DNA of 7,053 nucleotides from Myxococcales bacterium (GTDB taxonomy: Bacteria > Myxococcota > Polyangia > Polyangiales > Polyangiaceae). A model generated the notes under the pieces. That model was given only the letters and a program-made list of their open reading frames with translations. It did not search any database and was not told the DNA's origin. Position numbers and translations under genes: made by a program. The stretch lies in assembly GCA_003151595.1 (NCBI GenBank), contig PLXW01000006.1, forward strand, positions 1 through 7,053, written 5' to 3'. This document shows, piece by piece, positions 1 to 4,521 of this stretch (within the stretch, counting starts at the first letter, position 1; each line of letters opens with the position of its first letter).

Positions 1-65
1 TTGATGCGCCCGAGCACCCGGGCAAACTCGTTCGTCCCGAGAGAGAGCCCCAAGTTGTTCTCTCT

Positions 66-143
66 CGAACGCGAACGCGAACGCGAACGCCAACGCGAAC
101 GCCAACGCGAACGCCAACGCGAACGCCAACGCGAACGCCAACG
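66..143. repeat. Hexanucleotide tandem repeat, 13 copies (CGAACG/CCAACG)
   Basis: Thirteen uninterrupted hexamers run from 66 to 143. The first four are CGAACG. From base 84 the array alternates CGAACG and CCAACG, making five copies of a 12-bp unit. It ends 32 bases before the start codon of the downstream lipoprotein gene. Copy-number changes would shift spacing by 6 bp and would not change reading frame. Bases 1-65 and 144-175 hold no gene I can support. Perfect short-unit arrays are prone to slippage; whether this one varies is not known from one sequence. Confidence 0.95.
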
Positions 144-175
144 CGTGCTATCGCCTTCCCGATCGGCCCACGCGC

Positions 176-823
176 ATGCGCCCCATCCTCCCTCTCCTCC
201 TCGTCGCCCTCGCCTGCAGCACGACGTCTCCATCCACGACCTGCCCCAGCGGCAACGCCCCCACCTGCTTCGGCTCCGCCGCCGACACCTGCTACTGCAC
301 GCCGGTCAGCACCTGCGCCTACTGCGCCGCGCTCTTCAACGCGCGCCCCGCGGATCCCGACCCGCGCTGCGCGCCCTACCTTCGCATCGTCCCCTGCACC
401 GCGGACCTCGAGTGCCCGGCGGGCGAAGTGTGCCTCACGGCGACGGGCGTCTGCGATCACGCCTGCACGGCGACGACGCTCTTTCTCGACGGCGGCACCG
501 ACGCCGCTTCGTTCGGCGACTCGGGGCTCGACGCTTCAGCGCTCTCGTCGTTCGAGAACGCGTGCGTCTCCTATTACGGCGATCTCGCGACGCCGGGCGC
601 GTGCGAGTCGTGCGCGCAGAGCCAGTTTGCGGGGTGCGCGCGCGTCGACGCCTCGAGCTGCGACCCGTCGAACCTGACGGGCTGCGCCGCCCAGTGCAAG
701 GTCACGGGCACCGCGACGACGCTCGACTGCGCGTGCATCGCGGCGTGCCTCGGGCCGTGCGCGGCCGGCGGGGCGGAGCTCTACGCCTGCGTGACGGGAC
801 CGTGCAGCGACAGCTGCCAGTGA
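176..823 (+). CDS. Cysteine-rich secreted lipoprotein, function unknown
   Basis: A 215-residue protein predicted to be exported and lipid-anchored. It begins with a very short signal peptide (one Arg, then a Leu-rich stretch) ending in VALAC, so Cys14 would be the lipidated residue; the lipobox is slightly non-canonical. The mature part has 26 further cysteines in CxxC and CxC spacings. Residues 74-95 carry a motif of the form DLECPAGEVC...GVC that is typical of extracytoplasmic cysteine-rich repeats in myxobacterial proteins. Residues 128-215 form a second Cys-dense block with many paired cysteines that ends near the C-terminus. The many disulfides expected imply a compact extracellular or periplasmic fold. 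The ATG at 176 is chosen because it alone places the signal peptide at the N-terminus; no clear Shine-Dalgarno sequence precedes it. The gene converges on the trmO-like gene with a 3-base gap. I do not recognise a specific family. Confidence 0.85.
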   Translation: MRPILPLLLVALACSTTSPSTTCPSGNAPTCFGSAADTCYCTPVSTCAYCAALFNARPADPDPRCAPYLRIVPCTADLECPAGEVCLTATGVCDHACTATTLFLDGGTDAASFGDSGLDASALSSFENACVSYYGDLATPGACESCAQSQFAGCARVDASSCDPSNLTGCAAQCKVTGTATTLDCACIAACLGPCAAGGAELYACVTGPCSDSCQ

Positions 824-826
824 GCG

Positions 827-1306
827 TCAGCGCTTCGCCGGCACGTAGTAGTCGGCCATGAGCTCCGTCGCCCACGCCGGCTGCCGCACCTCGCCGCGTG
901 GTCCGAATTCGCGCATGTACGGCTTGAGATCGATCACCGGCGTTCCGTCGATCGCGTCGAGCCCCGTCACGTGGATCGTCTTCCCTTCGACCTTCACGAT
1001 CGCGCAGCGCGAGACGCCGACGCGGTTCGGCCTCCCCTTCCCCCGCTGCGCGAAGATCCCCACGCGCGGCCAGTCGGTGCGTCCGCGCGGATGCCGCGCG
1101 CGCTGCTCGATCTCGCTCTCGTCGACGCGATCGAACACGTAGACCACCTCGAGGTGCGAGAAGGCATCGAGGCCGAGGAGCACCTCGTCGTCGAACCGCG
1201 CGTCGAGCTCGATGACGCACGACTCGCGCGCCCAGTCGTCGTCCGTCGGCTCCGCGCGCCCGCCCCGCACCGTTCCGATCGGCGTCATGGTGAAGGTGGC
1301 TGCCAT
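827..1306 (-). CDS. TrmO/TsaA-family tRNA N6-methyltransferase-like protein
   Basis: A 159-residue protein of the TsaA/YaeB (TrmO) family. These are beta-barrel SAM-dependent enzymes, and characterised TrmO methylates N6-threonylcarbamoyladenosine at position 37 of tRNAs read by ANN codons. Family marks visible here are the start FTMTPIGTVR (residues 5-14), a central HLEVVYVFDR strand (51-60), GIFAQRGKGRPNRVGVS (83-99) with the conserved RPN, and GLDAIDGTPVIDLKPY (115-130). The protein corresponds to the catalytic domain alone; E. coli TrmO is about 235 residues because of an extra C-terminal domain. The usual TRSPFRPNPIG motif is replaced by QRGKGRPNRVG, a variant I associate with a separate branch of the family, so substrate identity is less certain than fold. 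The ATG at 1306 is preferred over the internal ATG at 1288 because it keeps the full first strand. Its upstream side faces the 22-bp array. Confidence 0.88.
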   Translation of the reverse strand: MAATFTMTPIGTVRGGRAEPTDDDWARESCVIELDARFDDEVLLGLDAFSHLEVVYVFDRVDESEIEQRARHPRGRTDWPRVGIFAQRGKGRPNRVGVSRCAIVKVEGKTIHVTGLDAIDGTPVIDLKPYMREFGPRGEVRQPAWATELMADYYVPAKR

Positions 1307-1349
1307 GGATCGTTTCTAGGGCCGGCATGTCTTTGAATCAACGATGCCT

Positions 1350-1613
1350 CCGCACCGGAGATGCCTCTATATATCAATGAAGCGAAGGCACTTTCGCATT
1401 CGAGCGAAGCCATCGACGCATCCGTGATGATGACTGCTCGCATCAAAGCGATCACGACATCGCATCAAAGCGATACCTCATTCGCACACTTGCTGCCTTC
1501 ACTCTGCATTTAAGCGAACTGTGCATCGCAACCATGCGACTCGCATGAATCATCGATGCAGTCGATCCTTCGCATTTCCGCGATCCTGCATTTACATCGG
1601 TGCCACGTCTCGG
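1350..1613. repeat. 22-bp phased array of 12 dyad-symmetric sites
   Basis: Twelve units start at 1350, 1372, 1394, 1416, 1438, 1460, 1482, 1504, 1526, 1548, 1570 and 1592 with no indel. The first 14 bases of each follow TCGCAtnnnwGCGA, a dyad TCGCA-n4-TGCGA, followed by 8 variable bases. Aligned by hand, C at position 4, A at position 5 and G at position 11 occur in 12 of 12 units; C at position 12 in 10 of 12; G at position 3 in 9 of 12. Units 1438 and 1460 share 15 identical bases (TCGCATCAAAGCGAT). The 22-bp period is about two helical turns, so all sites would face one side of the DNA. GC content over 1321-1620 is about 52% (157 of 300), below the flanking genes. An AT-rich TATATAT tract lies at 1368-1374. 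A possible thirteenth, very weak unit starts at 1328. The array fills the divergent gap and ends 12 bases before the XRE start codon. An iterated operator is the most likely role. Confidence 0.85.
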
Positions 1614-1625
1614 CATCGTGCGCGC

Positions 1626-2165
1626 ATGGACCTCGATGAATTCGGAGTCGCATTGCGCCGCGCGCGTGAAGCGGCGGGGCTCACGCAGTCGGCCGTCGCG
1701 CGCCATCTTCACAAGACGGCGCTGACCGTTCACCGCTGGGAGATGCAGAACGTACGACCGACCTTCGAAGATCGGGTCACGCTCTTGCGGACGCTGGCGA
1801 AGGCACCGCGCCCGTTGCTGGCGGAGCTCGCGACCGCCAGCGAGGTGCAGTTGGACTCGGTGCTCCCTCTTCCTCCTCCACCCGCGCCGGTCCCACCGCC
1901 CGTCGCCGTGGCATCCGCGCCGCCGGCGAAGGTGATGGACGCGAACGCGCAGACCGTCGTCGACGACGCGGTCCGCGAGGCTGCCGAGGACCTCGAGCTC
2001 AGTCCGCGCGTTCTCCGCCCTGTGCTCAGTCGGTTCCTCGATCGCGTGGCGCGCGCCAGCGTCCCGATGGATGCGGCCGCGCGCATGGTGCTCGGCGTTC
2101 CGAAGAAGGAGCCGCCCGAGAAGAACGAGAAGCGAAAGACGCTCGGCGACGGAGAGCACCCGTAG
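1626..2165 (+). CDS. XRE-family helix-turn-helix regulator with proline-rich linker
   Basis: A 179-residue predicted DNA-binding protein. Residues 5-57 form a Cro/C1-type (XRE) helix-turn-helix: FGVALRRAREAAGLTQSAVA, then a recognition-helix region around TALTVHRWE (31-39), and a closing helix at 48-57. Residues 80-100 are a Pro/Ala/Val-rich linker (PLPPPPAPVPPP). Residues 105-158 look like a compact helical C-terminal domain (VVDDAVREAAEDLELSPRVL, then RFLDRVARASVPMDAAARM) that I cannot place in a family. The tail is highly charged (EKNEKRKT). The frame stays open upstream to a GTG at 1521, but those extra 35 residues are encoded by the DNA repeat array and lack protein-like character, so I start at the ATG at 1626, where XRE homology begins. 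No Shine-Dalgarno sequence is evident. Its position directly after twelve dyad sites suggests it is their binder and controls itself; this is inferred from context. Confidence 0.87.
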   Translation: MDLDEFGVALRRAREAAGLTQSAVARHLHKTALTVHRWEMQNVRPTFEDRVTLLRTLAKAPRPLLAELATASEVQLDSVLPLPPPPAPVPPPVAVASAPPAKVMDANAQTVVDDAVREAAEDLELSPRVLRPVLSRFLDRVARASVPMDAAARMVLGVPKKEPPEKNEKRKTLGDGEHP

Positions 2166-2206
2166 GGGGCCAGGTGGGACCAAAGGCGCCACAGTTCGCG
2201 CTTTCG

Positions 2207-2235
2207 TTGGGCCCCGTGTCCAGTAACCGTATACT
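2207..2235 (+). promoter_or_regulatory. Candidate sigma-70 promoter for the 2317 lipoprotein gene
   Basis: TTGGGC at 2207-2212 (three of six matches to TTGACA) is followed by a 17-base spacer and TATACT at 2230-2235 (five of six matches to TATAAT). It lies in the 151-bp gap between the XRE gene and the lipoprotein gene, in an otherwise GC-rich stretch, and would give a leader of about 75 bases. A transcription start near 2242 is expected. The match is by eye only. Confidence 0.4.
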
Positions 2236-2300
2236 TTCACAGTCGAGTCGGGTCTCGGCGCAGCGACGCGCCTCGGGGCGACCGGACTCACGTCGGCATA

Positions 2301-2311
2301 GGGAGGCAGGA
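2301..2311 (+). promoter_or_regulatory. Ribosome binding site for the 2317 start
   Basis: GGGAGGCAGGA precedes ATG 2317. GGAGG ends 10 bases before the start and AGGA ends 5 bases before it. This is the only strong Shine-Dalgarno match in front of a gene in this window, and it fixes the start that also gives the signal peptide. Confidence 0.65.
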
Positions 2312-2316
2312 CGAAA

Positions 2317-2988
2317 ATGAGAACGAATTGGCTGCTCGCAGGATCGTGCGTTTCCCTGTTGGTCGTGGCTTGCTCGGGGGGCTCGGGGAGCACCGAGGGG
2401 CCGTTCGGGTCGAGCAACACCGTGCACCCGCCGTCGCCGGCGACTGCCTCCGGAACGAAGACCATCATCTACATGGAAGGGAGCTTCGATCCGGCGACCA
2501 AGGAGCTCATGATCGCGTACCGAAAGCCGACGGGCGAGATCACCTCGGAGGTGACGCTCCCATACGGGCAGGGCGCCGGCGACGTCTACCTGCACACCGC
2601 CGGCACGCACGGCGACGGGTTCACCAACGCGCCCTTCGCTCCCCCCTCGGTGAGCTCCAACGAGGTCTCGTGGCAGATGTCGGCTGAGAACGGGACCGGC
2701 GCGACGATCACGAACTTCACGTTCGTACTCGATTCCGTGACGCCACCGACCGTCACCTTCGCGGCCAACTCGACGACCTCGCCCGCGACCTGCAACAACC
2801 ATGGCGTTCCGCCGCTGACGCCCGCACCGTGCACGGCCACCTTCGGCACGGTCGGTGGAAGCCCCACCGTGCTGCCGTCCGCGGCGTTCCCGACGCCCGA
2901 CAACGTCAACTCGATGGAAGCCATCTTCGACGACGCCCCCAACGCCGGCGGACCGTTCACATTCGGCGCGCACGTCACCGGTAACTGA
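2317..2988 (+). CDS. Lipoprotein of unknown function
   Basis: A 223-residue predicted lipoprotein. Residues 1-19 are a signal peptide (RTN, then a hydrophobic segment) ending in LVVAC, so Cys19 would be lipidated. The following SGGSGS and Ser/Pro/Thr-rich stretch to about residue 45 looks like a flexible tether. The +2 Ser fits outer-membrane sorting. From residue 48 (KTIIYMEGSFDPATKELMIA) onward the pattern alternates short beta-like strands and turns rich in Thr, Val, Gly and Pro, with no catalytic motif I can identify. Cys159 and Cys172 are the only other late cysteines and could form a disulfide. The start is well supported by a strong ribosome binding site. It follows the XRE gene on the same strand but has its own candidate promoter. 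It converges on the propeller lipoprotein gene with a 3-base gap. No family is recognised; a surface or adhesion-like beta protein is possible but unproven. Confidence 0.85.
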   Translation: MRTNWLLAGSCVSLLVVACSGGSGSTEGPFGSSNTVHPPSPATASGTKTIIYMEGSFDPATKELMIAYRKPTGEITSEVTLPYGQGAGDVYLHTAGTHGDGFTNAPFAPPSVSSNEVSWQMSAENGTGATITNFTFVLDSVTPPTVTFAANSTTSPATCNNHGVPPLTPAPCTATFGTVGGSPTVLPSAAFPTPDNVNSMEAIFDDAPNAGGPFTFGAHVTGN

Positions 2989-2991
2989 GCG

Positions 2992-4047
2992 CTACCTCGC
3001 CGGCTCGAACACCGCTTCGTCGTTCACGCCGCCGTCGTTCGTCAGGCGAAACGGCGCGCCTCCGTCGGCGTTGACGAGGACGATCTGCGCGCTCACGCCG
3101 GCGTAGCGCGTCGTCGTCATCGCGATGCGCGCGCCGTCGGACGACATGGCCGGAGAGAAATCGCCGAAGGACGAGAAGACGCTCGTGCTCTTGTCGGCGA
3201 GCGAGAGGAGGACGACCTGCGTGTTCGAGCCGGAGCCCGCCGGGCCGCTGCCGAGCTGCGCGAAGAGGAGCGCGCCCGCGTCGGGCGTGGTCGCGGGGCC
3301 GGCGATGATCTGTGAGCCGGTCGTGACCTGCGCGAGCGCGCCGCCGTCGGGCGCCACGGACCACACCTCGAACGCGCCGGAGCGATCGGTGGCGAAGTAG
3401 ATCGTGCCGTCCGACGCCCACGCTGGCGCCGAGTCGCGATGGCCGGCGCCCGTGGTCAACGCGACCGCCGCGCCGCCGTCGAGCGGAACGCGGAAGATCG
3501 CGCCCCCCGCGTCGGTGTCGCCGCTGAACGCGAGCTCGGCGCCTTCGGGCGAGAACGACGGGTTCGTCGCGTACGCGAGTCCGGTGGGAACCCGCGTGAC
3601 GACGCCTCGCGCGACATCGACGAGGTAGATCTGAAACTGCCCGCTCTGATCGGACGCGAAGGCGACCGTGCGCGCGCCGGTCGACGCCGGCGACCAGGAA
3701 GGGTGCAAGTCCGAACCGGGCGTCTGAACGAGGACACGCTGGCCCGTGCCGTCGGGGTGCACGAGGTACAGATCGAAGGTGCCGGCGCTGGTCGAAGCGA
3801 AGACGACCCAGGGGCCGCCCGGGTCGTCGTTGCCCGCATCGACGGACGGGTTCGTATCGGCGTCATCGATGGGCGGCGGGATCGACGTCTGCGCGTCGAA
3901 GATCGGAGAGGCGCCGTCGACGGCGCTCGCGGCGTCGTCCGTCGTCGGTTCGACGCCGCCATCGACCGCGCTGGACGCCCCTTGCCGTCCGCACGCCACG
4001 ACGGCGAGCCACGGCAACAGGACCCAGCGCGAGATCGTCCTCCGCAT
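2992..4047 (-). CDS. Lipoprotein with TolB-like (PD40) beta-propeller
   Basis: A 351-residue exported protein. The N-terminus (MRRTISRW, then a hydrophobic core) ends in AVVAC, with Cys19 as the lipid-attachment residue. Residues 20-76 are a low-complexity Asp/Ala/Ser/Pro linker typical of myxobacterial lipoproteins. From residue 79 on there are about six PD40/WD40-like blades with the recurring form VFAS..SGTFDLYLVHPDG, each followed by a turn such as HPSWSP (115), NPSFSP (162), APAWAS (207) or SPAMSS (298). This is the pattern of the TolB C-terminal propeller, which usually binds protein or peptide partners. It lacks the TolB N-terminal domain and no tol/pal genes are nearby, so it is TolB-like only. 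The start is the ATG at 4047; the reading frame stays open far upstream, antisense to other genes, but that part is spurious. It begins 11 bases after the response regulator stop, which implies one transcript. Confidence 0.9.
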   Translation of the reverse strand: MRRTISRWVLLPWLAVVACGRQGASSAVDGGVEPTTDDAASAVDGASPIFDAQTSIPPPIDDADTNPSVDAGNDDPGGPWVVFASTSAGTFDLYLVHPDGTGQRVLVQTPGSDLHPSWSPASTGARTVAFASDQSGQFQIYLVDVARGVVTRVPTGLAYATNPSFSPEGAELAFSGDTDAGGAIFRVPLDGGAAVALTTGAGHRDSAPAWASDGTIYFATDRSGAFEVWSVAPDGGALAQVTTGSQIIAGPATTPDAGALLFAQLGSGPAGSGSNTQVVLLSLADKSTSVFSSFGDFSPAMSSDGARIAMTTTRYAGVSAQIVLVNADGGAPFRLTNDGGVNDEAVFEPAR

Positions 4048-4058
4048 CGACGCCGCGC

Positions 4059-4463
4059 CTAGTGCTGCACCAAGGCAGGCTTCGGCGGACAGCAGCAGTA
4101 CTCGGCCACCGCTTCGAGCAGCTTGTTCACGTCGAGCGGCTTCTTCAGCACGCGGCGGACGCCCTCGGTCTTCTTCTCGCTGTACGCCGACACGACGACG
4201 ACGGGCATGTCCTCGAGGCGCTTGTTCTTGCGAACGACCTCCATGAAATCCCAGCCCGTCATGACGGGCATCATCAGGTCGAGGAGCACCACGCACGGCT
4301 GACCGCGATCGAGGAGCGTCAGGGCCTCTTCGCCGTTGGCGGCGGTCAAGACCGTGTACCCCTCGGCCTCGAGGACCGCAGAGACCGTCTCGCGAATGTC
4401 GAGGTCGTCTTCGACGAGGAGGACGCTGGCGAAGTGTTCCTGCACGACGTGCAGTGTAGCCAC
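4059..4463 (-). CDS. Single-domain response regulator (CheY-like receiver)
   Basis: A 134-residue stand-alone receiver domain. Phosphorylation-site residues are all present: acidic pair Glu18/Asp19 in VLLVEDD, phospho-acceptor Asp62 in LLDLMMP, Ser92 in VVVVSA, and Lys108 in LKKPLD. There is no output domain, so it would act through protein contacts, as CheY, Spo0F and DivK types do. The C-terminus is unusual, ending in EYCCCPPKP with three adjacent cysteines. No histidine kinase is in the window. The start is uncertain: GTG 4463 is preferred because a weak GGCGGG lies 8 bases upstream and it adds few residues before the first strand. GTG 4445 or TTG 4496 are possible, and the TTG would leave only 25 bases to the divergent uvrA start. 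It probably forms an operon with the propeller lipoprotein downstream. Confidence 0.92.
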   Translation of the reverse strand: MATLHVVQEHFASVLLVEDDLDIRETVSAVLEAEGYTVLTAANGEEALTLLDRGQPCVVLLDLMMPVMTGWDFMEVVRKNKRLEDMPVVVVSAYSEKKTEGVRRVLKKPLDVNKLLEAVAEYCCCPPKPALVQH

Positions 4464-4521
4464 GATTGAAGCCCGCCGGGCCTTCCGTTCCGGCAATCAG
4501 GACGCATACTGCTGGCCTTCG
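4464..4521. promoter_or_regulatory. Divergent intergenic region, response regulator/uvrA
   Basis: These 58 bases separate the GTG of the response regulator from the ATG of uvrA and must hold or adjoin promoters for both directions. I see no convincing -35/-10 pair and no LexA-type box. An 11-bp perfect palindrome, GCCCG-C-CGGGC, lies at 4471-4481 and covers the weak ribosome binding sequence of the response regulator. Its role, if any, is unknown. Confidence 0.3.

Noticed and set aside
1..53. Possible 5' end of a minus-strand gene (TTG at 53, reading LGLSLGTNEFARVLGRI)
   Set aside because: The codon pattern is plausible and a GAGAG lies upstream, but 17 codons are too few to support a gene and the opposite strand scores equally well.
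1..861. Plus-strand open frame encoding an Arg/Glu/Gln repeat and an Arg-rich tail
   Set aside because: Its repeat part is just the hexamer array, and the rest is a frame-shifted shadow of the cysteine-rich lipoprotein gene.
1350..1613. CRISPR array
   Set aside because: The period is only 22 bp, conservation is limited to a 14-bp degenerate dyad, the intervals are 8 bp, and there are no cas genes.
1521..1625. N-terminal extension of the XRE protein (35 residues)
   Set aside because: It is encoded by the 22-bp DNA repeats, whose period is not a multiple of three, and lies outside the XRE domain homology.
2166..2215. Hairpin GGGGCC...GGCCCC after the XRE gene as a terminator
   Set aside because: The stem is 6 bp with a loop of nearly 40 bases and no T-run follows, so it does not meet the pattern of an intrinsic terminator.
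1452..2468. 338-codon minus-strand frame across the XRE gene
   Set aside because: Antisense shadow; the plus strand encodes a clear helix-turn-helix protein.
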